This document shows positions 42,259-50,857 of a stretch of 64,000 bases of DNA, piece after piece. The stretch comes from Mobiluncus sp963511525. GTDB taxonomy: Bacteria > Actinomycetota > Actinomycetes > Actinomycetales > Actinomycetaceae. The number at the start of each line of letters is the position of its first letter. The stretch's first letter is position 1. A program made the translations under genes and the position numbers. The notes under the pieces are model-generated. The model was not told the DNA's origin and did not search any database. It saw only the letters and a program-made list of their open reading frames with translations. The DNA is taken from NCBI RefSeq assembly GCF_963511525.1, contig NZ_CAUPIY010000007.1, forward strand, positions 67,263-131,262, read 5' to 3'.

Positions 42259-43394
42259 ACCCCGTAGTTCATTCCCATAGCGGCTTTCATCTCACGTAGC
42301 ACGTCGCTGGCTTCATCGCGGACTTTTTCGTTGCCGCGGGCCAACACGCCCCACAAGTAGCCTTCGTCTTGCATCAGTTCGGCGCGCCGCTGGCGCAGCG
42401 GGCGCAAGTGTTCGTTCAGCGCCTGGGTCACCAGGGCTTTCAGCGCCCCGCCGCCGCCCGCTCCGATTTCCGCAGCGATGTCCTCCGGCGCCTGCCCGGT
42501 ACACAGCGAGGCAATGAGCAGCAGGTTCGACACTTCGGGACGATGCACGGGATCGAAAGTAATCTGGCGATCCGAATCGGTCACGGCCTTTTTCAGGATT
42601 TTCGCGGTGTCGTCCTCGCTGGCGCGCAGCTCCACCGTGTTATGCCGCGACTTGCTCATCTTTTGGCCGTCAGTGCCGAGGATCATCGCGCCCTGCCCCA
42701 GCAGGCCCTGTGCCATCGGCAACACGCCGCGCCCGGTCTTCTTGCCGGTCTGCGGGTCGCGCTGCGGGTAACGTTTGTTGAACCGCTTGGCGACCACGCG
42801 GGTTTGCTCCAGGTGCGGCAGCTGATCCTGACCCACCGGCACCAGGTTCGCCTTGGCGCACAGGATGTCCGCGGCCTGATGCACCGGGTAGGTCAGCAGC
42901 AGCCCGGACATGGGACGCTCGGCGGCTTCCAACTCGGCTTTCACGGTCGGGTTGCGGTGCAGCTCCGCCTCGGTCACCAGGGACAGGAAAATGACCAGCA
43001 TTTCGTGGATGGCCGGAATCTGAGAATGGCAGAAAATCGTGGATTTTTCGGGGTCAATCCCCGCCGCCAGGTAATCCGCCACCAGGTTCAACACGTATTC
43101 GCGCACGTTGCCGAGGTTGTCCCGGTCGGTGATGACCTGGTAGTCCGCGATGAGCACCGTGGTATCAATGCCCAGGTTCTGCAAATCCACCCGCGTTTTC
43201 AAGGTGCCGAAATAGTGCCCGATGTGCAGGAATCCGGTGGGGCGATCCCCCGTCAGAATGCGGTACTTTCCTACGTTTCCCGCCGCGATGTCGGCTTCAA
43301 TCGCTTTCGAGGTTTCCTGAGCAGCTTTCAAGGTGGCGCGGATTTCCGTCTCGCTGGCCGCCAGGTTTTCGTCTTTAGTCGTTTCTTCACTCAC
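42255..43394 (-). CDS. trpS: tryptophanyl-tRNA synthetase
   Basis: 379 residues. Class Ic synthetase that charges tRNA-Trp. HIGH motif in GDRPTGFLHIGHYFG (about residues 49-63) and KMSKS motif in DGQKMSKSRHNTVEL. The middle part has the TrpRS/TyrRS Rossmann fold with VLIADYQVITDR. The first 40 residues are a helical extension. In the same operon as the small gene downstream. Confidence 0.95.
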   Translation of the reverse strand: MSEETTKDENLAASETEIRATLKAAQETSKAIEADIAAGNVGKYRILTGDRPTGFLHIGHYFGTLKTRVDLQNLGIDTTVLIADYQVITDRDNLGNVREYVLNLVADYLAAGIDPEKSTIFCHSQIPAIHEMLVIFLSLVTEAELHRNPTVKAELEAAERPMSGLLLTYPVHQAADILCAKANLVPVGQDQLPHLEQTRVVAKRFNKRYPQRDPQTGKKTGRGVLPMAQGLLGQGAMILGTDGQKMSKSRHNTVELRASEDDTAKILKKAVTDSDRQITFDPVHRPEVSNLLLIASLCTGQAPEDIAAEIGAGGGGALKALVTQALNEHLRPLRQRRAELMQDEGYLWGVLARGNEKVRDEASDVLREMKAAMGMNYGV

Positions 43395-43589
43395 CGTTTA
43401 AGTCTAACCCACCGAAGTCCGATGGCCGTTTCTAAAATACAGGTATGGTATAGTTAATGATGCTTGTAAGAATCCACTCTTCTGAGACGTATTAGGGGTG
43501 TAGGAACTTTACTATCCCCTGCGAGATTCAGAAGTTATCAATAGGATGAGTTTGGAATTCATCCAACCAACAAGTTAGGAAATACAAAC

Positions 43590-45215
43590 ATGAAGAAGTC
43601 TGTTTTGACTTTCGGGGCGGCCGTGGCTGCCCTGTCTATGACCGTGCCGATGAGCGCGGTGGCGGCGACTGAAGCTGACCGTTACGCCGGCGCGGATCGC
43701 TACAACACCGCCATTTCGGTGGCCAGCGCTTTTGGCACCTCTGACGTGGTTTTCCTCTCCCGCGGCGACTCCCAAGCCGATGCGGTCGCCGGCGGCAAAC
43801 TGCCCGGCGGTCCCCTTCTGCTGGTGAACGATTCGCCCACCGTGCAAAAGAACGTGGCCGAAGCCATCGCCAAGTTGAAGGCCACCAAGGTTGTCGTGCT
43901 GGGTGGCACCGGTGCGGTCAGCGATGCCGCAGTAAAGGCGGTCGCTGGGAAAGCTACCGTGACCCGGCTGGCCGGCCCGGACCGTTTTGGGACGGCTGCC
44001 GAGATCTCTAAGAACTTGTTCCCCGAGGGCAAGACCAGCGCCAAGGTTTACTTGGCTAACGGCATGACCCTGGTTGATGCCCTGGTCGGTGGCACCATGA
44101 CCGATGGCGCTCCGATTCTGTTGACCAACGGCTCCGGTACTCTGCCCGCCGCAACCCTGAATGAAATCAAGCGTTTGAAGCCCTCCGAGGTTGTCGCTCT
44201 GGGTGGCGAAGGCGCTGTTCTGCCCGCGGAATTGAGCGCGGCGGCTAGCGCCAACGGTGCTGGCGGTGGTTCTGGATTGAACCCGGATCAGGCGAAGGCT
44301 AAGGCTAAGGCTGATTTGGACAAGGCGGCTCGTGAAGCTCAGATGAAACTCGATGGTTGGTACACCATTGCTGACGGTAAGACTGTTGATGATTTGATGA
44401 AGGCTTGCAATAAGATTGACCCTGCCAATAAATCAGCAATTACTGCCAGCTTGCCGCGCATTAACCGCACGGATCTGAAATCTACAGCCTGCAATGAAAA
44501 GATCTTCAAGGTTGACGGCCAGTCCAGCCTGGACAGTTCCCAGGTTGCACTGGATCACGCTCAGGCAGTTGAGAAAGACGCCAAGGGCAACCTGGTCATG
44601 ACCTATAAAGGTTTGAAAGCACTGAAGGACCTGGCTAACACCCGGGACGCTGCAGTTAAGGCTCAAAATGACCTGGCCCAAAACGCTACTGATAAGCAAA
44701 AGGCTGATGCGAAAACCGCCGTTGATAATGCCACCAAAGCCATGGGCGGTCTGACCCTAACCGAGGCTCAGGTTGACATAGCCATCGCTTACGCCGATGC
44801 TGACGTGAAGAAGGCCATAAATGATGCCAAAGCCGGTCCGACCGATGCTGCCATCCAGACTTATTTGGGTGGAGCGGGCGCCAAGGCTTCCCGTATCGCT
44901 GGTGCGGATCGCTACCAGACCGCCCTGGAAATTGCCAAGGCGCAGTACCCGAACGGCGCTAAAGCTAAGGCTCTCTACGCCGCTAACGGCACGGCCTCCG
45001 CTGATGCGACCGTGGCCGGTTTCCTCGACAACAAGGCCGAGTTGGCCGGCCCGGTTCTGCTGGTTCAGGCTGGTTCCGCTCCCGCGGCGGTGACCGATTA
45101 CGCCAAGGCGGCTCGCGCTGCTAATGCTGCTCTGGCAGGTAAGTTCAAGGGACTGGGCGGCTTCGGCGTAGTCTCTGATTCCCTGGTTGACCAGTTCAAG
45201 GACTTGCTGAAGTAA
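43590..45215 (+). CDS. exported CWB2-repeat surface protein (541 aa)
   Basis: Signal peptide 1-27 (ending SAVAA). Two CWB2 repeats at about 28-130 (AGADRYNTA to VLGGTGAVSD) and 128-225 (AGPDRFGTA to ALGGEGAVLP), a helical Ala/Lys/Asp-rich domain (about 235-420), and a third CWB2 repeat (about 430-541, AGADRYQTA). CWB2 domains bind secondary cell-wall polymers in the S-layer proteins of clostridia. AGGA stands before the ATG; a possible -10 (TATAGT, 43449-43454) implies a leader of about 130 nt containing a GGATGA/TCATCC hairpin (43544-43564). Likely a structural wall protein (inference). Confidence 0.88.
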   Translation: MKKSVLTFGAAVAALSMTVPMSAVAATEADRYAGADRYNTAISVASAFGTSDVVFLSRGDSQADAVAGGKLPGGPLLLVNDSPTVQKNVAEAIAKLKATKVVVLGGTGAVSDAAVKAVAGKATVTRLAGPDRFGTAAEISKNLFPEGKTSAKVYLANGMTLVDALVGGTMTDGAPILLTNGSGTLPAATLNEIKRLKPSEVVALGGEGAVLPAELSAAASANGAGGGSGLNPDQAKAKAKADLDKAAREAQMKLDGWYTIADGKTVDDLMKACNKIDPANKSAITASLPRINRTDLKSTACNEKIFKVDGQSSLDSSQVALDHAQAVEKDAKGNLVMTYKGLKALKDLANTRDAAVKAQNDLAQNATDKQKADAKTAVDNATKAMGGLTLTEAQVDIAIAYADADVKKAINDAKAGPTDAAIQTYLGGAGAKASRIAGADRYQTALEIAKAQYPNGAKAKALYAANGTASADATVAGFLDNKAELAGPVLLVQAGSAPAAVTDYAKAARAANAALAGKFKGLGGFGVVSDSLVDQFKDLLK

Positions 45216-45233
45216 GTTCTGCTGAGAAGTTTT

Positions 45234-45263
45234 GGGGGGCGGCTGCGGCCGCCCCCCTTTTCT
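45234..45263 (+). terminator. terminator of the 541-residue CWB2 gene
   Basis: 10-bp perfect stem GGGGGGCGGC / GCCGCCCCCC with a TGCG loop, followed by TTTTCTT. Confidence 0.93.
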
Positions 45264-45390
45264 TAACCTCTGTCTGGCTCCCTAAGCCTATCTGCGGCTC
45301 CCCGAACCTAGATTGAATCGGCGCCAAGCGACTCACCTCCGCGCCTCCCCATACTCGTACCTCAGCACATCCCCAAAGCGATCGAAATCC

Positions 45391-45443
45391 GCGATTAAAT
45401 CGGGGTAGCTGACATATATAACCACCAACCCCGATTTAATCGC
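45391..45443. repeat. 16-bp perfect inverted repeat
   Basis: GCGATTAAATCGGGGT at 45391-45406 and its exact complement at 45428-45443, separated by 21 nt of AT-rich sequence. It lies in the 285-nt gap between the CWB2 terminator and the rpmG terminator, where no gene is visible. No adjacent T tract. It may be a protein-binding site or the trace of an element. Confidence 0.8.
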
Positions 45444-45548
45444 CAAATAGCAACACCCCACGCTCACAACCCCCCGAAAACCACCACCCCCGCGCTCGTG
45501 ACCCCGCAAAACCCGCGCTCCGCGCTCGTGACCGGGCTCTTAAGACAC

Positions 45549-45581
45549 GAAAAACCGGCGTCACCGTAACGGCGACGCCGG
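45549..45581 (-). terminator. rpmG terminator
   Basis: 12-bp stem CCGGCGTC(A/G)CCG with one G-U pair and a TAA loop. Read on the minus strand it is followed by TTTTTCG. It lies 20 nt past the rpmG stop. Confidence 0.9.
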
Positions 45582-45600
45582 GAAGCTTGTGAAAAACCGC

Positions 45601-45771
45601 TTAGCGGGTTTCCTTATGCGACGTGGACTTCTTGCAGCGCGGGCAGTACTTGTTCAGCTCCAAGCGATCCGGGGTGTTGCGCCGGTTCTTCTTGGTGATG
45701 TAGTTGCGCTCCTTGCATTCAGAGCACGCCAACGTAATCTTCGGGCGAATGTCTTTCGATTTTGCAGCCAC
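45601..45771 (-). CDS. rpmG: 50S ribosomal protein L33
   Basis: 56 residues from a GTG start at 45771. The peptide begins (M)AAKSKDIRPKITLACSEC and ends NKYCPRCKKSTSHKETR. The two CxxC pairs (CSEC and CPRC) make it the zinc-binding C+ type of L33, so it is not the cysteine-free form made under zinc limitation. The gene is short and easily missed. An AAAGAAG site lies upstream, and tRNA-Met and tRNA-Thr lie immediately upstream on the same strand, as in many actinobacteria. Confidence 0.96.
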   Translation of the reverse strand: MAAKSKDIRPKITLACSECKERNYITKKNRRNTPDRLELNKYCPRCKKSTSHKETR

Positions 45772-45824
45772 TGTTCTACTTCTTTCTAATCGCTTATCCC
45801 CTGCGGTTACCCGTTTCGGGTTCG

Positions 45825-45898
45825 TAGCGGGGGAGGGATTCGAACCCTCGACCTCACGATTATGAGTCGTGCGCTCTCACCAACTGAGCTACCCCGCC
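45825..45898 (-). tRNA. tRNA-Met (CAT), elongator type
   Basis: 74 nt, no encoded CCA. Acceptor GGCGGGG/CCCCGCT, D arm starting GCTC, anticodon stem CACGA/TCGTG with loop CTCATAA (anticodon CAT), T arm GAGGG-TTCGAAT-CCCTC. It lacks the three G-C pairs in the anticodon stem expected of an initiator. A CAT tRNA-Ile (lysidine) is not formally excluded. Confidence 0.93.
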
Positions 45899-45935
45899 TC
45901 GCTGCTCAGCGGCGCGAACCGTCAAGCGTGAAGCG

Positions 45936-46008
45936 AGCCCCGGCAGAGAATCGAACTCTGGACCTTCTCCTTACCATGGAGACGCTCTGCCGACTGAGCT
46001 ACCGGGGC
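45936..46008 (-). tRNA. tRNA-Thr (GGT)
   Basis: 73 nt, no encoded CCA. Acceptor GCCCCGG/CCGGGGC, anticodon stem TCTCC/GGAGA with loop ATGGTAA (anticodon GGT), T arm CAGAG-TTCGATT-CTCTG. Clustered with tRNA-Met and rpmG. Confidence 0.95.
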
Positions 46009-46284
46009 AACGAAAGTTTAGTTTACAGGATTCTGGCGCTCGTGACAAACTGAACTCGGCAAGCGGCTCGGGCCAGATTTCGGTGGGGTTGTCGGCTAAA
46101 CCCGTCACGAGTTCGTTGGGTTCGGGCGCACAAGTGAGTTGCGGAGGTTTCGGTCTTTTTGTGGCGATTTCGGGTGTGTGGTGCTGCGACAATTTTTCTG
46201 AGCTGCGCTGCGGCCGTCGTTGTAGTTGCTGCGCTGTTTTAGCGCTGTTCAGGAACATTACGTCCGGTGAGCGGACAAAAAAGT

Positions 46285-46290
46285 TAGAAT
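46285..46290 (+). promoter_or_regulatory. -10 box for a leaderless VKOR transcript
   Basis: TAGAAT at 46285-46290 with 7 nt to the ATG at 46298 and no ribosome-binding site. The rest of 46009-46284 has no gene that I can support. Confidence 0.5.
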
Positions 46291-46297
46291 AATCCTC

Positions 46298-47056
46298 ATG
46301 AAGCAAGAACCCGACGACGCAACGGCTCCGGATTCCTCACACTCGCCGAGCCCAGCGCCAATGCCCGCGCCGGACGCGGCGGCTGCAACGAACGCGACGA
46401 AACCGGACCCGACCTCCCTTGTGACCCCGGAGGAACCGGAAAACCCGGCCGATGCGGACACCCCGGACGCTCGCGCAACCCGGCCCGGCGTCCCCACCCT
46501 CGTGCTGCTGATTGTGCTGGCGGTCATCGCGATGGCGGCGAGCGCGGAACTGGTGCTGTCCGAAATCCAGACGCTGAAACAGCCCACGGCGCATCTCGGA
46601 TGCGATTTGAATCCGCTGATTGGCTGCTCGGCGTCGCTGACGACCTGGCAAGCTCACCTGCTGTTCGGCATCCCTAACGCACTGGTCGGAGTCGGTTTGT
46701 TCGCCGGTTTGGCAGGCGTGTTCCTGGCTTGGTTCGGCGGGAGGGTGCCACGCTGGCTGGTGATGCTGATTGAGGCGGGCTTGACCGCAGCGCTGGCGTT
46801 GATTGTGTTTTTCCTGCACCAATCCATTTTTGAGTTCACGAAGTTGTGCCCGTTCTGTTTTATCGTCTGGATGTGCACAATCGTCCTGTGGGTGCAGCTC
46901 GGAGCGGCGCTGATGCGGCTCGGCTGGCTATTTCCTGACACCGGGTTCGCCCGCGTTTGGGTGGCGCAACGCTGGCTTATTACCGCGATTATCTTGCTTT
47001 TGATAGTCTTGGTGGTAGCAGTGACGCTATCAGACAAACTTGTTTACTTATTCTGA
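46298..47056 (+). CDS. vitamin K epoxide reductase (VKOR)-family membrane oxidase
   Basis: 252 residues. A Pro/Ala-rich cytoplasmic N terminus (about 65 residues) precedes a four- to five-helix VKOR domain. The loop cysteine pair is Cys102/Cys110 (CDLNPLIGCSAS, followed by the conserved Ser/Thr-Trp region) and the active CxxC is CPFC at 184-187. Bacterial VKOR reoxidises a DsbA-like thiol oxidase and passes electrons to menaquinone; in Actinomyces this pathway folds exported pilins and toxins. No DsbA/MdbA gene is in the window. The next gene begins 15 nt later. Confidence 0.93.
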   Translation: MKQEPDDATAPDSSHSPSPAPMPAPDAAAATNATKPDPTSLVTPEEPENPADADTPDARATRPGVPTLVLLIVLAVIAMAASAELVLSEIQTLKQPTAHLGCDLNPLIGCSASLTTWQAHLLFGIPNALVGVGLFAGLAGVFLAWFGGRVPRWLVMLIEAGLTAALALIVFFLHQSIFEFTKLCPFCFIVWMCTIVLWVQLGAALMRLGWLFPDTGFARVWVAQRWLITAIILLLIVLVVAVTLSDKLVYLF

Positions 47057-47071
47057 CCGAAAGGCGAAGCG

Positions 47072-47695
47072 GTGCGGAGAGAACTAACCGACGAAGAGGA
47101 ACAATTTTTAGAGACCATCCGCACGATGCTCTTGGCTCGCCCGCGCGCCGCGGCTGAGGCTAGCCGGGAAAATATGCACCGATTGGCGCGCTTTGCCCAG
47201 GCTTTCCTGGCGGCACCGATGTCGCTCAACAGTCTGGTGGGGCCCGTTTGTCGGACCGGTAATGTTTGCGACTGGCTGGGAGTGTCCCGCCAAGCGATTA
47301 TGAAAGCGGTGCGGGACGGGCGTCTGCTGGGGTTCCGGACTCTGGACCGGAAGTGGGTTTACCCGACTTGGCAGTTTTCCTCTCCCCAGGCTTACGCGAA
47401 CTGTGTGCGGATGCTGCCGCCGATTGTGGATATTTTGGATTCGCGCGGTTTGGATGATTTTGCCCGAGCCAAGTGGTGTTTTGCGCGGAACGCTCTGCTG
47501 GCGAAGGTAGCGGCAGGTTCGGAACCGCCCGGTCCGCAAGCTGAATGGCCTTCGCCCGAGGGCTGGATTCGCAACGCGAAACCGCTGGAAGATTTGATTG
47601 ACGCCGCCAAGAAAGCAACACCGGCTCCCCCTGATTCCGGCGAGGATTTGCCGACCCCGCGCCTAGCGGACATCACGCTCACGGATTTAGCTTGA
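47072..47695 (+). CDS. helix-turn-helix protein of unknown function
   Basis: 207 residues from a GTG start at 47072, 15 nt after the VKOR stop. A helical N terminus (1-60) is followed by a clear helix-turn-helix block (about 62-105: VCDWLGVSRQAIMKAVRDGRLLGFRT, then WVYPTWQF) like the MerR/excisionase-type wing seen in some actinobacterial antitoxin-like proteins, and then a C-terminal half with AKWCFARNALLA. The fold suggests DNA binding or a solo antitoxin. No toxin gene is next to it. Confidence 0.65.
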   Translation: MRRELTDEEEQFLETIRTMLLARPRAAAEASRENMHRLARFAQAFLAAPMSLNSLVGPVCRTGNVCDWLGVSRQAIMKAVRDGRLLGFRTLDRKWVYPTWQFSSPQAYANCVRMLPPIVDILDSRGLDDFARAKWCFARNALLAKVAAGSEPPGPQAEWPSPEGWIRNAKPLEDLIDAAKKATPAPPDSGEDLPTPRLADITLTDLA

Positions 47696-47720
47696 AATCC
47701 GCTACACTGTATAGGCGCCC

Positions 47721-47801
47721 GGGCGAGTGGCGGAATTGGTAGACGCGCAGGATTTAGGTTCCTGTGTCTTTGACGTGGGGGTTCGAGTCCCCTCTCGCCC
47801 A
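47721..47801 (+). tRNA. tRNA-Leu (TAG)
   Basis: 81 nt, no encoded CCA. Acceptor GGGCGAG/CTCGCCC, D arm with GGCGGAATTGGTAGACGC, anticodon stem CAGGA/TCCTG with loop TTTAGGT (anticodon TAG), a long variable arm (class II) and T arm GGGGG-TTCGAGT-CCCCT. Confidence 0.95.
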
Positions 47802-47858
47802 CTACTGTTTGTTACCCGCCGCTTTCGCGGCCTCCAGCGTATCGCGAGGTCTGGCGGG

Positions 47859-47985
47859 GCGGGGAGCGTTGGGGGCGACTCAGCGAGAGGCTGGGGGGTG
47901 AGCGTTTTGCGACAATAGTCGCGCAAAACGCGAGGGGGTACTCCCCCTTCCGCCTCTCGCGAGCGCCCCCGAGCGACCACCCCGC
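47859..47985. ncRNA. nested inverted repeats, candidate structured RNA or terminator complex
   Basis: Nested pairings: GCGGGG/CCCCGC (47859-47864 with 47980-47985), GGGGGCG/CGCCCCC (47871-47877 with 47964-47970), GCGAGAGGC/GCCTCTCGC (47883-47891 with 47952-47960), inner hairpin GCGTTTTGCG/CGCAAAACGC (47902-47911 with 47922-47931) and a small GGGGG/CCCCC hairpin. It lies just past the stop of the redox operon. No long T tract, so simple termination does not explain it. Confidence 0.45.
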
Positions 47986-48008
47986 AACAGATACCCGTGG
48001 GAAATTAA

Positions 48009-50840
48009 CTACTTGAGGGCGGCTTTTTCTTGGGCCTTGAACTGGTTGAATCGGGGCAGGAATTTGTCCCAATCGATGGCGTGTCCGTCCAGCTCAGGGC
48101 CGTCAATACAGGCGTGTTTGCGTACCAGCTTGCCAGTTTCGGGGTCGTTGAAAGGCACCATGCAGGCTCCGCACATCCCGGTCGCGTCAACCATAATCGA
48201 GTTCAGCGACGCGACGGTAGGCACACCGTACTTCGCGGTCAGCAGGCAGACAAACTTCATCATGATGGGCGGTCCGATAGTGGTGATTTCCGCAATCTGG
48301 CGCCCATCGCCGCGGCCGTCCCGCAGCATTTCTTCCAGCGGCAACGTCACCACGCCCTGACGCCCAAACGAACCATCGTCCGAGGTCAACACCACATCTA
48401 GCAAATCTGGGTACTGGCGGCGCAGCACTTCGACCCGCTCCGGGCTATCCCCGGCCGGGTCCCCGTCCGGGTCGGTCCAGAACAGCAGGTCGCGATTACG
48501 CGCCCCCAGCACCAGGGTCAAGTGATTGCCCAGCTCCAAGTGTTTGCGCACAATCGGATAGGCGGGCGCCAACCCGACCCCACCAGCCACGAAGCACACG
48601 CTTTGGGTGGCCGGGTCGAAATGTTCCATCTTGGACGCCAAGCCCAGCGGCCCGGCAATCCCGTAAAACGCCTGGCCAACTTCCATCGCGCACATAATCT
48701 GGGTCGATTTGCCCACCGCTTGCACCACGATGGAAATCCAGCCCTGCTCCCGGTCGAAATCGGCCACGGTCAGGGGGATGAGCTCGCCTTTTTCGTGGGT
48801 CATGAACCGGGCGAACTGGCCGGGCTGCACCGCGCGGGCGACTGCCGGGGCGTGCAGTTTCATCTCCCAAGTCCGTTCCGACAGTTGGCGTTTCTCCAAG
48901 ATTCGGTAGGCCGAGGCGGCGCTTTGCGTATATTCCAAAGCGCGTTGCACCCGCTGGCGGACTTCCTCCGGCTCCAGGTGCACGGCCAGGTCACCCATCT
49001 GGCGGGCGGCCGCTTGGCCGTCTCCGGCTGCCTTGATCGCGGTCGATCCGCCACGAGAAGCGTCTCCGCCGGAGTAAATTCCTTCCAGGTTCGTGGCTTG
49101 CGAGGGGGTTTCGGCAGCCTCGGCGGCCCCATCAGCCCCATCAGCCCCATCCGCGCCGGCCGCGCCGACACCGCCACCCTCACCGGCAGCCTCTTTCCCG
49201 ACCTTAATAGCGCCCCACTGCTGCACTGCCAGGTCAGGCTGCGAATCGCGAATAATCGGGTTGGAACTGTTTCCGAGCGCCATAATCACCAGGTCAGCGT
49301 CCATTTCCAGGATTTCCCCGGTCGGTTGGGGCCGGCGCCGCCCAGACTCGTCAGGCTCTCCCAGCTCCATCACCCCCACGCTGGCTCCCGCGACATGGTG
49401 ATTTTCGTCCTCGTGGAACTCGGTGGGCGAGCGCAACTCAGCCACGACAATGCCCTCTTCCAAAGCGTGATGCAGTTCCTCCACACGGGCCGGCATCTCG
49501 GCCTTGGTGCGCCGGTACACAATCGTGACGTGACCGCCCAAGCGCCGGGCGGTGCGTGCCGCGTCCATCGCCGTGTTTCCTCCGCCAATGACCAGGATTT
49601 CTTTGCCGGCGACTTCGGGCAGGGGCGTGTCATAGTCGGGTAGGTTCGCGTGCATCAGGTTTACGCGAGTCAGGAACTCGTTGGCGCTCATGACCCCGTT
49701 GAGGTGCTCGCCGGGCACGTTCATGAATTTCGGCAGCCCCGCGCCGGTACCGACGAAAATGCGCCAAAAACCGGCCGCTTTCAAGTCATCTAAGGTCGCG
49801 GTCTTGCCCACCACAAAGTTCGTCACGAAACGCCCGCCCAGCAGGCGAATCTTGTCCACCACGTCGTCGACCAGCTCGTTGGGCAGGCGGAACTCGGGAA
49901 TCCCGTACTTCAACACCCCGCCCAGGGTGTGGAACGCTTCGAACACGGTGACCGGAAAACCCTGGTTCGCCAGCAAGAACGCGTTAATCAACCCGGAAGG
50001 ACCCGAACCGACGATAGCTATCGGGGGCTTTTCCGCGGTCTGCCACGGGTCAGGACGGCCCTCGAAACGTTTGAGAATCGCCTCGTTGCCGTGCACGATT
50101 TTCTCCCGCTGGGGCAAGAACCACTCCAACTGACCAATCTCGATGGGACGCGCCTTGTGCACGCACACCCCTTGACACTGCAGCTCCTGAGGACAAACCC
50201 GCCCGGTCACGTTCGGCAGCGGGTTCGACTCCTCCACGATACGCAGTGCCCGGTCAAAATCACCCTCCGCGATGGCCTGCATGACGTCCGGGACGTGAAT
50301 CTGGACCGGACAGCCCCCGACTTTGCGGCCCCGCAGGAATTCGCCCAGCTCGCAGGGGCGATCCGCGCAGTGCTTGTCCCGCATCGATTCGAGCCACACA
50401 AACAGGTCGACTTCCCGCTGGGAATAGCCCTGGGTCAGATACCCCAAATACCCTTGCGTGACCAGGTCAAAGTCGTGTACCCGCTGGGAGGCCGGCCGCA
50501 CGTAAGGGGCGACATGGTTGGCGGCGGGCCAGTTTTCGCTCACCCCCGCAAACATCGGGTAGCGCTCGGACAGCCAGGTGTCAATCGCGCGGATAAACAC
50601 GCGTTTCTTGCCCAGCGGCAAGTTCCACAAGAAACGCATCATGATGCGCCCCACCGTGTCCTCGCGTTCCAGCAGCTCCCAAATTTTCAGGGTCATCGCC
50701 TCGGGCAGTTCCCCGGCGTCAAAAGCCGCGTGCAGCTGAGCCAGGCCCTCGGCCACAAACATGGATTGAAACAGTTTCGGGTCGGCGTTAAACCGCCGTT
50801 CCAAAATGTTTAGCTGGACCGTGTTCGTCGTGTCAAGCAT
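48009..50840 (-). CDS. single-chain NfnB/GltD-type plus NfnA/FNR-type ferredoxin:NAD(P) oxidoreductase
   Basis: 943 residues. About 150 residues of unrecognised helical extension come first. Then an Fe-S N-terminal domain of the GltD/dihydropyrimidine dehydrogenase type (CPVQIHVPD at about 178, VCPQELQCQGVCV at about 217), an FAD Rossmann motif (IVGSGPSG, about 277) and an NAD(P)H motif (VIGGGNTAMD, about 417). An Ala/Gly/Asp-rich linker (encoded by 9-bp repeats) leads to an FNR-type FAD/NAD domain (from about 640) ending in DATGMCGACMVPF, a [2Fe-2S] site. NfnAB carries these halves on two subunits. ATG 50840 has GGGAGGGG upstream and lies 18 nt after the nifJ stop. It probably oxidises ferredoxin reduced by nifJ (inference). 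Confidence 0.85.
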   Translation of the reverse strand: MLDTTNTVQLNILERRFNADPKLFQSMFVAEGLAQLHAAFDAGELPEAMTLKIWELLEREDTVGRIMMRFLWNLPLGKKRVFIRAIDTWLSERYPMFAGVSENWPAANHVAPYVRPASQRVHDFDLVTQGYLGYLTQGYSQREVDLFVWLESMRDKHCADRPCELGEFLRGRKVGGCPVQIHVPDVMQAIAEGDFDRALRIVEESNPLPNVTGRVCPQELQCQGVCVHKARPIEIGQLEWFLPQREKIVHGNEAILKRFEGRPDPWQTAEKPPIAIVGSGPSGLINAFLLANQGFPVTVFEAFHTLGGVLKYGIPEFRLPNELVDDVVDKIRLLGGRFVTNFVVGKTATLDDLKAAGFWRIFVGTGAGLPKFMNVPGEHLNGVMSANEFLTRVNLMHANLPDYDTPLPEVAGKEILVIGGGNTAMDAARTARRLGGHVTIVYRRTKAEMPARVEELHHALEEGIVVAELRSPTEFHEDENHHVAGASVGVMELGEPDESGRRRPQPTGEILEMDADLVIMALGNSSNPIIRDSQPDLAVQQWGAIKVGKEAAGEGGGVGAAGADGADGADGAAEAAETPSQATNLEGIYSGGDASRGGSTAIKAAGDGQAAARQMGDLAVHLEPEEVRQRVQRALEYTQSAASAYRILEKRQLSERTWEMKLHAPAVARAVQPGQFARFMTHEKGELIPLTVADFDREQGWISIVVQAVGKSTQIMCAMEVGQAFYGIAGPLGLASKMEHFDPATQSVCFVAGGVGLAPAYPIVRKHLELGNHLTLVLGARNRDLLFWTDPDGDPAGDSPERVEVLRRQYPDLLDVVLTSDDGSFGRQGVVTLPLEEMLRDGRGDGRQIAEITTIGPPIMMKFVCLLTAKYGVPTVASLNSIMVDATGMCGACMVPFNDPETGKLVRKHACIDGPELDGHAIDWDKFLPRFNQFKAQEKAALK

Positions 50841-50857
50841 CGGTTTCCCCTCCCTGG

